In this document: in pieces, positions 7,830-14,800 of the stretch
Numbering within the stretch: position 1 is the first letter of the stretch
Layout: every line of letters begins with the position of its first letter
Assembly (NCBI GenBank): GCA_049363815.1
Contig: JBMQEM010000208.1
Location: 1-64,000, forward strand
Length of the DNA: 64,000 bases
Source: JADKIH01 sp049363815
Lineage (GTDB): Bacteria > Bacteroidota > Bacteroidia > AKYH767-A > 2013-40CM-41-45
Reading direction: 5' to 3'
Program-made: the position numbers and the translations under genes
Notes under the pieces: generated by a model
Database searches by the model: none
What the model saw: the letters and a program-made list of their open reading frames with translations, nothing else
Told to the model about the DNA's origin: nothing

Positions 7830-8932
7830 TGGAAACGATCAGCGAATTTTTTGGAATTCTTCTTGATTCAGAAAAACTGATTGCATACGGGGGATTAACC
7901 CTTTTGTTATTGATCATCTTTGCTGAAACAGGCTTGTTTTTCGGATTCATTTTCCCCGGTGATGCCTTATTAATTACTGCAGGGTTATTATGTAGCACCG
8001 ACTCTTTTGATGTAAATATTTTCCTACTGCTTACAAGTGTCTCCATTGTTGCAATTCTTGGGAATATGACCGGTTATGCGACAGGAAAATATTTTGGTAA
8101 AAAATTATTTACTAAAGAAGATTCATTTTTCTTTAAAAAGAAACACTTAGAAATCACAAAAAACTATTTCATGAGGTATGGCGGAGCTGCTCTGATAATG
8201 GGAAGGTTCTTGCCTGTGGTCAGAACCTTTGCACCTATCATGGCCGGCGCTTCCGAAATTAGCTTCATAAAATTTACTCTCTACAATGTGTTAGGCGGAG
8301 TGATCTGGGTTTGGTCCCTTATCCCCATCGGCTTTCTATTGGGCAAAAAATTTCCGTTGCTTGTCAATGAAGTTGAATATATTTTTCTATTAGTTGCTGT
8401 CGTCACTTCTGTCATTTTTCTTATCGGGTACTTTAAGCAGAAAAGAAGTATGAAAGTTGTTAAAAACGCTTCGGAAATAAATCCGGATATTAAAATAACA
8501 AGTATAGAGAAAACAAAACCTCATTTGAACAAGAAGAAAAAACAGGAAAATAAAGTGTTATGGAACTCTCTTGGCTTTATTTCTGTTGTGCTTGGTATCA
8601 TAGGATATATCATACCGTTAATGCCGGGAATTGTTTTTTTCGTAATTGCAATCTATTGTTTTTCCCGAGGAAGTAAAAAATTTCTGTTCCGTTTGGCGCG
8701 CCATAAACATATTGGTCAACCTATCCGCGATTTCAGCAAAAAGAGAGGCATTACTATCCGACATAAAGGTATTCTAACAGTCTCTGTAATTCCTGCAATT
8801 TTATTCAGTGCAATTGTGGTTGCAAATGCTTTGTGGCTTAAGATCTCCATCTTCGCCATTGCAATAATAGCATTACTTATCATTTGGAGTTTCAAAACAA
8901 AAGAACATACGGATAAAATTAAAACGAAGTAA
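7829..8932 (+). CDS. DedA family protein fused to a C-terminal DUF454 (YbaN-like) domain
   Basis: A 367-residue two-part membrane protein. Residues ~1-205 are a second DedA/VTT domain with the family carboxylates and arginines (E33, D45, R126, R132; FAETGLFFGFIFPGD, RFLPVVRTFAPIMAG). A charged linker (~208-245, many Lys) leads to a region resembling DUF454/YbaN: LGIIGYIIPLMPGIVFFVIA, then CFSRGSKKFLFRLARH, IGQPIRDF and RGITIRHKG, plus two more membrane helices (~310-360). DUF454 proteins are usually separate ~120-residue proteins of unknown function. The gene starts on the last base of the terC stop. The sequence is continuous, so the fusion is not an obvious frameshift artefact. Confidence 0.82.
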   Translation: METISEFFGILLDSEKLIAYGGLTLLLLIIFAETGLFFGFIFPGDALLITAGLLCSTDSFDVNIFLLLTSVSIVAILGNMTGYATGKYFGKKLFTKEDSFFFKKKHLEITKNYFMRYGGAALIMGRFLPVVRTFAPIMAGASEISFIKFTLYNVLGGVIWVWSLIPIGFLLGKKFPLLVNEVEYIFLLVAVVTSVIFLIGYFKQKRSMKVVKNASEINPDIKITSIEKTKPHLNKKKKQENKVLWNSLGFISVVLGIIGYIIPLMPGIVFFVIAIYCFSRGSKKFLFRLARHKHIGQPIRDFSKKRGITIRHKGILTVSVIPAILFSAIVVANALWLKISIFAIAIIALLIIWSFKTKEHTDKIKTK

Positions 8933-8963
8933 GTAAAGAATAAAAATCAAAATAAATCAGATC

Positions 8964-9797
8964 ATGGAAAAAATCCTTGTCACCACCGACTTCTCAAGTA
9001 ATTCAAAAGCTGGAATCCGTTTTGCAATTCAATTATCAAAACAAATGAAAGTTGAGTTGACATTTTTCCATTCTTACTACATAATGAAGCCCACTTCCTG
9101 GAGCGACGAAACCTTTTTATCATACGAAAAGAAAGAAACTGATAAAATTCAGAAAAAGCTGGAGCAATTTGTTTCATCCATTTACAAAAGCATCGGAGTA
9201 TCTTTCAAAAATAAAAACTGTGTAGTGTCAAGTTCAATTTTCACAGAAAGCAGTATAAGCGAATATGCATACGCTAACAATTTCAACTTTATCTGTATAA
9301 GCACACGCGGGGCTGGTAAATTAAAAAAAATATTTGGCACAAACACTTCCAACCTTATTAACAATTCAAATGTTCCTGTAATTGCTATACCACATACCTA
9401 TCGTATTAATAAAATAAATAATATTCTGTATGCATGCGATCTTCGTAATCTGGAAAGTGAATTAAAAAAAGTTGTTGCTTTCGCCAAACCATTAAAGTCT
9501 AAGGTAGAATTGCTTCATTTTAATTCGCCTATGGAATTAATTTCTGAAACAAAAACAATTGAAACTGCGGTAAAGAAATTTTCTAAATATAAGGTTAAAC
9601 TTCATCTTGAAAATGCAAGTCCTGTAAATACCCTGATTTCAAACATTGAATCTGCAATTCAGAAATCAAAACCTTCTATGCTCATAATGTTCACACAGCA
9701 AAACAGAAGTTTTTTTCAAAAATTATTTCTTTCCAGCAAGTCTGCAGAATACTCCTTTAATGCAAAAGTGCCTTTACTCGTATTTAACAAAATCTAA
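8964..9797 (+). CDS. Tandem universal stress protein (UspA family)
   Basis: A 277-residue cytoplasmic protein with two Usp domains (~1-145 and ~150-277). The first begins KILVTTDFSSNSKAGIRFA and ends with the ATP-site pattern STRGAGKLKKIFGTNTSNLI followed by NVPVIAIP, a recognisable G-x2-G-x9-G-S/T motif. The second is more degenerate (ILYACDLRN at its start, VPLLVFNKI at its end) and probably does not bind nucleotide in the same way. It lies 31 bases after the DedA-DUF454 gene and probably closes that operon, pairing membrane stress proteins with a cytoplasmic stress protein. The end is only five bases from the convergent gene. Confidence 0.88.
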   Translation: MEKILVTTDFSSNSKAGIRFAIQLSKQMKVELTFFHSYYIMKPTSWSDETFLSYEKKETDKIQKKLEQFVSSIYKSIGVSFKNKNCVVSSSIFTESSISEYAYANNFNFICISTRGAGKLKKIFGTNTSNLINNSNVPVIAIPHTYRINKINNILYACDLRNLESELKKVVAFAKPLKSKVELLHFNSPMELISETKTIETAVKKFSKYKVKLHLENASPVNTLISNIESAIQKSKPSMLIMFTQQNRSFFQKLFLSSKSAEYSFNAKVPLLVFNKI

Positions 9798-9802
9798 AGA
9801 AA

Positions 9803-10516
9803 TCAATTCCACCGGATCATCTCCGAAAATATTTCATTCAGGTTCTCCTCCAGTTGCTTGGCACGTGGAATAAGTACACGGTCTTCTACCAGTCCATGAA
9901 CGAGCAGATCCTTTTCAAAAGACTCAAGCTGGGTAATGAGAATACGGTATAGCGTTTTGCTGGTCTCAGGCGTTTGAGTGTTTACAAGCGCTTCACGCAT
10001 TTTAGCCAGATCCAATTCAACGTCATCGTGAGCATTGAGGATCTTATCCATGGAATTATCCTTTGTAGTCACAAAGTACTCCTGAACATTGATCTCATTT
10101 CTTTCAAATTTCAGCAAAGACTTGATGTATGGAAGCATGAAGTTTTCCTCAGCCTTAATGTGAGTAGCAAGGCGGGCTTTGTACTCCAGAAAAAAGCTGC
10201 TTAATCCAAGTAATATTGGATGACTCTTGTCGTACGACTTGATCAGCAGATCAATCGTCTGCTCTATTTCATGCAATCGTTTGGACAAGTAATAAGTGTG
10301 AGTACGTTCAATATAATCAAGAATTGTAATCAGTGAGAACTGATCATAATCTCCGGAATTAAAATTCGATTCATCTTCAAATGTGCGAAGCAGAACAAAT
10401 ATGAAATCAAGATCGATGTTCAGACTTTTCAGTTCACCGTAAGAGTGAAGCAACCCTGTTTTGTCGCTCGATTTATAACGCGCAAGTATTTGTTGTATCG
10501 GTAAATTAGAATCCAT
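9803..10516 (-). CDS. Hemerythrin-like di-iron protein related to YtfE/RIC
   Basis: A 237-residue helical cytoplasmic protein. Candidate di-iron ligands are H73, H99, H119, E123, H163, H207 and E211. The HxxxE pairs (THIKAEE and VHGLVED) and the 44-residue H163-H207 spacing match the YtfE/RIC iron-sulfur-cluster repair family. The usual N-terminal ScdA domain with its Cys motif is absent, and I find no cysteine in the protein; residues 1-60 are instead a helical segment. Family members repair Fe-S centres after nitric oxide or peroxide damage. It converges on the Usp gene, and no operon partner is apparent. The RIC-like call is good; exact repair activity is inferred. Confidence 0.75.
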   Translation of the reverse strand: MDSNLPIQQILARYKSSDKTGLLHSYGELKSLNIDLDFIFVLLRTFEDESNFNSGDYDQFSLITILDYIERTHTYYLSKRLHEIEQTIDLLIKSYDKSHPILLGLSSFFLEYKARLATHIKAEENFMLPYIKSLLKFERNEINVQEYFVTTKDNSMDKILNAHDDVELDLAKMREALVNTQTPETSKTLYRILITQLESFEKDLLVHGLVEDRVLIPRAKQLEENLNEIFSEMIRWN

Positions 10517-10880
10517 TGATGCAATTATATTAGGGCGAAGTCATCTGTTAAAATCAATGACCGCACTTTTTTGAAGAATTAAAGGTATTGCATTTAGAGT
10601 ATTGGAATCAAGAGGTTCGATGAAAAGATTTTAACAAAATTTTTCAAAAGTTAAAATGTTAATTTTTTGAAATAAGCCAAAATAACTTTAATCGAAGCAT
10701 TATTCCGCCATCCGAATTCCGCCATCCGAAATAAAATAATCCGGATTGCGGAATTCGGATTGCGGAATTCGGATTGCGGAATTCGGATTGCGGATTGCGG
10801 ATTGCGGATTGCGGATTTCGGATTTAATACTTTGCAGGATACTTACCTGCTATTTTGAAAAATCAAATCGAATAATAAAA
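10517..10880. other. Non-coding region with heptamer repeat array
   Basis: A 364-base gap between two minus-strand genes. It includes the upstream region of the hemerythrin gene and the heptamer array at 10703-10825. A plus-strand frame through the array translates into a periodic Arg/Ile/Cys/Gly string and is not a gene. Confidence 0.6.
10703..10825. repeat. Heptamer repeat array (GGATTGC/GGAATTC units) with inverted arm
   Basis: Right part 10742-10825 consists of 7-base units, mainly GGATTGC and GGAATTC, ending in GGATTTC. Left part 10703-10730 holds the reverse-complement type units (TTCCGCCATCCGAA twice). The parts can fold on one another around the AT-rich spacer ATAAAATAAT. Copy number within such arrays is often variable. 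It lies between the stop of the phosphoesterase gene and the start of the hemerythrin gene, so it may act in mRNA 3' end formation. Confidence 0.9.
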
Positions 10881-11654
10881 TTAAAAACCTTTCCGAAGCA
10901 TTTCAGCATATTCATTTGGAAGGGGACTATCTTCGACTGCTTTTGCAGCTTTTTCAATATCGTAATCAAACCGACAAAATTCTACCTGTATTGCATCACG
11001 TTTAGAAATAGAAGAATCTTCGTTAATAGTAAGCATTACATAACAGCCTTTTGAATTTTCGTCTTTCGGCTTTCCTACAGAACCAATATTGATGGCATGC
11101 CTGAATCTGTTTTGGCCATCAATTTCACTTGCCAGCATTCTGTGATAGGGTTTATGTGTATGTCCAAAGCACATAATATCTGCATCTGCCTGTTCCATGA
11201 TCCTGTTCAGGCTTTTTTCATCACGGTCTTCGAAGAGGTATTCATTGATCTTTCGCGGACTTCCATGAACCAGCAATAAATTAAGTTTGTCATTGTTCAA
11301 CTGAAACTCAACTTTAATATGTGCAGGCAATGTTCGCAGATAATTCCGCTGTTCTTTCTTTACCACTTGATTTGTGTAGGCAATAGAAATCTTTCCCAAT
11401 TCTTTTTCGAGGTCCGTTTTATATGCACACCCACAATCATCACTTGATCTTCCAATACCAAAATCATAATTTCCCGCTATCGTTGGAATTTTTCGTTGCC
11501 GGATAAGATCGATCACTTCATTTGGCCAGATATTATAACCAACCAGATCACCAAGACAATAGACTGCATCCGGATCTCTGGAATCTATATCATTCAAACA
11601 AGCTTCCAACGCCGGTAGATTTGCATGGATATCGCTGAAGAGGGCTATTTTCAT
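10881..11654 (-). CDS. Calcineurin-like metallophosphoesterase in the ars operon
   Basis: A 257-residue cytoplasmic phosphoesterase with the full metal-binding signature: D8 and H10 (FSDIHAN), D36 (GDLVGY), N62 and D64 (GNYD), a later LVHGSPR and CFGHTHKP. It is closest in layout to the YfcE/MJ0936-type single-domain phosphodiesterases. It starts 15 bases downstream of arsC on the same strand and is probably the last gene of the arsR-arsM-arsC transcript. A role in removing phosphate or arsenate esters, or a signalling nucleotide, during arsenic stress would be inference; the substrate is unknown. An unrelated housekeeping gene that is merely cotranscribed is also possible. Confidence 0.87.
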   Translation of the reverse strand: MKIALFSDIHANLPALEACLNDIDSRDPDAVYCLGDLVGYNIWPNEVIDLIRQRKIPTIAGNYDFGIGRSSDDCGCAYKTDLEKELGKISIAYTNQVVKKEQRNYLRTLPAHIKVEFQLNNDKLNLLLVHGSPRKINEYLFEDRDEKSLNRIMEQADADIMCFGHTHKPYHRMLASEIDGQNRFRHAINIGSVGKPKDENSKGCYVMLTINEDSSISKRDAIQVEFCRFDYDIEKAAKAVEDSPLPNEYAEMLRKGF

Positions 11655-11669
11655 TCTGTAGTATTTTAA

Positions 11670-12113
11670 TTACCTTTTTTCTATCAGGTGAATTTGTCCG
11701 GTAAATTGCTTTACCTGAGCCTTGATTTGTTCCCGCACTTGCCTGACTTTTTCAAGCTTTTCCTCATGCGTGCCGGTGAAGGTTGAAGGATCATCAAACG
11801 ACCAGTCGATCATTTCAGCCATGCTTGGAAAGATAGGGCATTGTTCCTGAGCTGCAATATTACAAACACGGATCACATAATGAAAGATATGTCCGGCTTT
11901 AAACAGATCAAATACTGCTTTGGTAGGATTTGAAGAAATATCAATACCCTCTTCCAGCATTGCTTCAATGACCAGGGGATTGATTGGTGCAGGTTGAAAT
12001 CCCGCACTCTCCACTTCAAAAAAGTCACTTCCGAATTTATTCAGATATGCCTCAGCCATCTGACTGCGTGCAGAATTATGCATACACAGAAACAATACTC
12101 TTTTCTTCATCAT
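11670..12113 (-). CDS. arsC: Arsenate reductase, thioredoxin-coupled type
   Basis: A 147-residue cytoplasmic protein of the low-molecular-weight phosphatase fold. The catalytic loop CMHNSARS begins at C10. The two resolving cysteines are C84 and C92 (IRVCNIAAQEQCPIFP), matching the thioredoxin-linked ArsC arrangement, and the family DDPS-type segment SFDDPSTFTGT is present. It reduces arsenate to arsenite, the form methylated by the ArsM encoded upstream and exported by Acr3 encoded 27 kb away. It lies 40 bases after arsM, and a second ATG follows the first directly. A thioredoxin gene is present in the window but not linked. Confident call. Confidence 0.93.
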   Translation of the reverse strand: MMKKRVLFLCMHNSARSQMAEAYLNKFGSDFFEVESAGFQPAPINPLVIEAMLEEGIDISSNPTKAVFDLFKAGHIFHYVIRVCNIAAQEQCPIFPSMAEMIDWSFDDPSTFTGTHEEKLEKVRQVREQIKAQVKQFTGQIHLIEKR

Positions 12114-12153
12114 TATAATTTTTAAAGGTGCTGAATTTTTTATTTACATAATA

Positions 12154-13002
12154 TCAGTTACAACATCCCGGTGCACAGCAAGCCTGGTCCTTTTCTTTTT
12201 CACCGTACACTGTAATGCTGTATACTCCTACCCCGCTATCTTTATAGATCTTAATATCAGATTCCGATAAATATTCTTTAAGTATATCATCCGGAACTAT
12301 GATTGCCTTTTGTTTCTGAATGGTGACATTTTTAAAACCAGCATCCTGAATCGCTTTCATGTAGACCTCTTTTTGAATTGCACCGGAGATACATCCTGCA
12401 TACATTTCTGCAACATCCATCAATCCCTTTGGCAGCGTGCCTTCCAGCACAACATCAGAAATACTGAAATGTCCACCAGGCTTAAGGACACGAAAAACCT
12501 CACTGTAAGCTTTTGCTTTATCAGGAACTAAATTCAAAACACAATTACTCACAACCACATCTGCAACATTTGATGTTACCGGCAGGTTTTCAATATCACC
12601 CTGACGGAATTCGATGTTATGATAACCAAGTTTCTCTGCATTGATCCTTGCTTTATCGATCATTGCCGGAGTAAAATCAATGCCAATTACTTTTCCGGTT
12701 TCACCGGTTTCCTGACGTGCAACAAAGCAATCGTTACCTGCCCCTGATCCAAGATCGATTACAACGTTACCTTTATTGATCTTCGCAAATTGAGTTGGCA
12801 AACCGCAACCCAGTCCCAGGTCTGCTTCCGGATTATATCCTTCGAGTTTTGAATAGTCATCGGACATAATATTGTATACGTCTGTTGAGCAGCAGGTAGA
12901 ACCGCAACATGAAGATTCATTCTGGCCTTTTTCCTGTAAAGCTATTTGTGAATACTGTTGTTTCACAAGTTCTTTGATTTGTTCGGGAGTTTTGTTTTCC
13001 AT
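12154..13002 (-). CDS. arsM: Arsenite S-adenosylmethionine methyltransferase
   Basis: A 282-residue cytoplasmic Rossmann methyltransferase that converts arsenite to methylated arsenicals. SAM motif I is VIDLGSGAGNDCFVA (81-95), and the acidic motif II-like GIDFTPAMI follows. The three conserved arsenite-binding cysteines are C66 (GLGCGLPTQF), C154 (VSNCVLNL) and C204 (YAGCISGA). Extra Cys clusters at the N-terminal side (SCCGSTCC, 31-38) and at the C-terminus (CCAPGCC) are typical of bacterial ArsM and may gather the metalloid. It sits 37 bases after arsR, with its own operator-like palindrome (CGTAATATTACG) at 13008-13019 directly ahead of the start codon. Confidence 0.95.
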   Translation of the reverse strand: MENKTPEQIKELVKQQYSQIALQEKGQNESSCCGSTCCSTDVYNIMSDDYSKLEGYNPEADLGLGCGLPTQFAKINKGNVVIDLGSGAGNDCFVARQETGETGKVIGIDFTPAMIDKARINAEKLGYHNIEFRQGDIENLPVTSNVADVVVSNCVLNLVPDKAKAYSEVFRVLKPGGHFSISDVVLEGTLPKGLMDVAEMYAGCISGAIQKEVYMKAIQDAGFKNVTIQKQKAIIVPDDILKEYLSESDIKIYKDSGVGVYSITVYGEKEKDQACCAPGCCN

Positions 13003-13007
13003 AATAA

Positions 13008-13021
13008 CGTAATATTACGAT
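13008..13021. promoter_or_regulatory. ArsR operator-like palindrome before arsM
   Basis: CGTAATATTACG (13008-13019) is a perfect palindrome within the pattern CGTA-N4-TACG, only six bases from the arsM start codon. The 11-mer AATATTACGAT here recurs exactly at 13378-13388 and 13438-13448. It could allow internal repression of arsM, or be a roadblock within the operon. Confidence 0.65.
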
Positions 13022-13039
13022 TAATATAATTAAATTTTT

Positions 13040-13369
13040 TTAGCAGCAATTTTTATTAATAACTAATTTATCAAAGAGTGTATTCAGGTATTGCTTTGCC
13101 TGAAGCCATTCTTTTTCATTGATACAATAACAAGTTTTTACTCCTTCGATATCACCCTGAATGAGTCCGGCAGATTTCAATTCTTTCAGATGCTGGGACA
13201 CGGTCGACTGTGATAGAGGTAATTCTTCGACGATATCTCCGCAGATACATGAATTCCTTTTTAACAGAATCTCAATAATGGCAACACGTGCCGGATGCGC
13301 AAGCGCCTTTGCGTAAAGAGCAACTTTATTGTCTCTTACTGTAAATTCTTCTGATTTTGATATTCCCAT
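13040..13369 (-). CDS. arsR: ArsR/SmtB family arsenic-responsive repressor
   Basis: A 109-residue winged-helix repressor. Residues ~20-90 form the DNA-binding core, with recognition helix SQSTVSQHLKELKSAGLI. The sensing motif in helix 3 is C41-I-C43 (NSCICGDIVEEL), the classic CxC arsenite site, and the C-terminus ends in CC (NKNCC), which could supply a third ligand. Arsenite binding should release it from the operators found at 13373-13388 and 13008-13019. It is the first gene of arsR-arsM-arsC-phosphoesterase. It is paralogous to the arsR before acr3, but that one has C-x-H at this position. Confidence 0.93.
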   Translation of the reverse strand: MGISKSEEFTVRDNKVALYAKALAHPARVAIIEILLKRNSCICGDIVEELPLSQSTVSQHLKELKSAGLIQGDIEGVKTCYCINEKEWLQAKQYLNTLFDKLVINKNCC

Positions 13370-13372
13370 TAC

Positions 13373-13448
13373 ATCGCAATATTACGATATATAATCTACT
13401 TTTGCAAATTTAATCCGGCTTTTTTTTCAATATCTTGAATATTACGAT
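13373..13448. promoter_or_regulatory. Promoter and ArsR operators of the arsR-arsM-arsC operon
   Basis: ATCGCAATATTACGAT (13373-13388) is a near-perfect palindrome of the form TCGNA-N4-TACGA placed just before the arsR start. On the minus strand it overlaps a promoter: TTG, 20 bases, then TAATATTG. A further half-site AATATTACGAT lies at 13438-13448, 60 bases away. The overlap of operator and -7 box fits simple repression. Confidence 0.7.
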
Positions 13449-13489
13449 AGTACTTGACATTTTTTTTTTAAAAAACAGAGTTCACAGAG

Positions 13490-13537
13490 AAAAAAAAAAA
13501 AAAAAAAACGAAACACCTTTTTCAAAGTGCTTCGTTT
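13490..13537 (-). terminator. Terminator of the susCD operon with a 19-base A/T homopolymer
   Basis: AAACGAA (13506-13512) pairs with TTCGTTT (13531-13537), extended by CAC/GTG and TTT/AAA with one mismatch and one bulge. On the minus strand the hairpin is followed by 19 uninterrupted T (plus-strand A 13490-13508). It lies downstream of the last gene of the SusCD operon. The homopolymer is also a likely spot for length error or variation. Confidence 0.8.
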
Positions 13538-13610
13538 CCTAATTGTGCCTAAAAACTATTACTACAATCTGATTCTACTATTATTCAATACAACTTTTCA
13601 TTAATTCTCA

Positions 13611-14114
13611 TTATTTTTTCCGGGTATACCGAATACTCCAGACAACATTCCAGGTCTTACCTTCATCTCTTGTTAATTCCCAGTTCCAGTCAAAACTATC
13701 CGGAGAAATATTATAGAAACGCATTTTATTATATCCTACTCCACCTTTCTTAAGAGTCTGAGGCGCAGTAAAAAGAAGCATTTCATTGTTCTCAAATTTC
13801 CCGGTAAGCGCAAAATAGGAACCTTGATTGTCGACCCAGGTTTGCTGCCATAATTTTGTGACCGGGTTATACATTGACCAGCTTTCTCCTCTGAAATCCT
13901 GGTTGGGATCGTAAAATTTCTCATGTACAACACAGCCATCAAATGCACGTTCGATTTTATTAGTTGCGTGCATCGTATCGCTGTAAGTCAAATCCCAGTC
14001 GCCAACCCAGAAATCAAACTGACTATTTTCAACCGATGAGCAAGGCTTTACATTCTGGCCATTCATATCTGAAATTACATTTATAAAAATCAGAGTGAAA
14101 ATAATTCTCTTCAT
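13611..14114 (-). CDS. Exported DUF1579-like protein
   Basis: A 167-residue protein with an N-terminal hydrophobic signal sequence (MKRIIFTLIFINVISDMNGQ). The mature part begins with the family-like motif FDFWVGDWDL and continues as repeated beta strands (SWSMYNPVTKLWQQTWVDNQ, then SYFALTGKFENNEM), fitting the lipocalin-like barrel of DUF1579-type proteins. Function is unknown; related proteins are often annotated only as hypothetical. It is the last gene of the susC-susD-lipoprotein operon (10-base gap to its neighbour) and is followed by the terminator, so it is probably exported with the nutrient-uptake proteins. Confidence 0.7.
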   Translation of the reverse strand: MKRIIFTLIFINVISDMNGQNVKPCSSVENSQFDFWVGDWDLTYSDTMHATNKIERAFDGCVVHEKFYDPNQDFRGESWSMYNPVTKLWQQTWVDNQGSYFALTGKFENNEMLLFTAPQTLKKGGVGYNKMRFYNISPDSFDWNWELTRDEGKTWNVVWSIRYTRKK

Positions 14115-14124
14115 AGCAGATTTC

Positions 14125-14778
14125 CTATTGTTGTGTCAGCGTTCTCGGGCGAGGCTGACCATCACGAGTCAGTCCATAAAAATCCAGTACATAGCTGCCT
14201 GCTGTTCCGGTTTTCTCTCCTTCACCATGCACCTCTATACCTAGCGAAGGATGAATTCTTTGCGAAGGAATGTAAAGTCCCGTCCCGAAGTCAACAAAGT
14301 AAAGTGGAATTGGAATCGAAAAAGTTCCGTACAGGTCATCACAGGTAAATAATCTGTCAGCAGCTTTTGCCACATTCACTATTCTTCCATTAGCCTGAGA
14401 GTAAGTCCCGGTGAAGTCTTCAGAAGGAACCGAAGCATCATAGACTACAATTACACGGTTCTTAGTTGTTTCAAATCCATTTGAATTGCTGGCTGAAAAT
14501 GTGACATAATAAACACCGGGAGTTGATAGATCTACTTCAGCAGTGCTTCCTGTCAGATCGGTAACTGCTCCGGTAATATCATCCGTCAAGGTTGCTCCTG
14601 CATCAGAATATGTCGAACCGGTTGGAAGAAATACAACCGTATCTCCGGGAGCACCCTTCAGAGTTATCATTGGATAGCTTACAGTGACAACTTTTGAGAC
14701 ATCAGCAGTATCTTCTTTTTTGCATGCACCAAGGATCGAAACTGCAGCCGTAGTGAGGATCAAAATTACTTTTTTCAT
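14125..14778 (-). CDS. Lipoprotein with an Ig-like DUF5011/5012-type domain in the susCD operon
   Basis: A 217-residue lipoprotein. The signal peptide has a lipobox ending LGAC with the acylated Cys at position 19, then KKEDTADV. Residues ~30-115 are an Ig-like domain of the DUF5011/DUF5012 kind (GDTVVFLPTGSTYSDAGATL, VDLSTPGVYYVTFSASNSNG), common in surface glycan-binding proteins of SusCD operons. The C-terminal ~100 residues (SEDFTGTYSQANGR onward) form a beta-rich domain without an obvious family. The gene lies 22 bases after susD. It probably sits on the outer face of the outer membrane and helps capture the SusCD substrate, which cannot be deduced. Confidence 0.78.
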   Translation of the reverse strand: MKKVILILTTAAVSILGACKKEDTADVSKVVTVSYPMITLKGAPGDTVVFLPTGSTYSDAGATLTDDITGAVTDLTGSTAEVDLSTPGVYYVTFSASNSNGFETTKNRVIVVYDASVPSEDFTGTYSQANGRIVNVAKAADRLFTCDDLYGTFSIPIPLYFVDFGTGLYIPSQRIHPSLGIEVHGEGEKTGTAGSYVLDFYGLTRDGQPRPRTLTQQ

Positions 14779-14800
14779 ATAGTTCTTCTCTTTTAGATCG

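Noticed and set aside
10703..10825. Possible CRISPR array
   Set aside because: Units are 7 bases long without spacers, and there are no cas genes in the window.
10746..11054. Plus-strand open frame of 102 codons through the heptamer array
   Set aside because: Its first third is a direct translation of the repeat and the rest runs antisense into the phosphoesterase gene; no domain or start context supports it.
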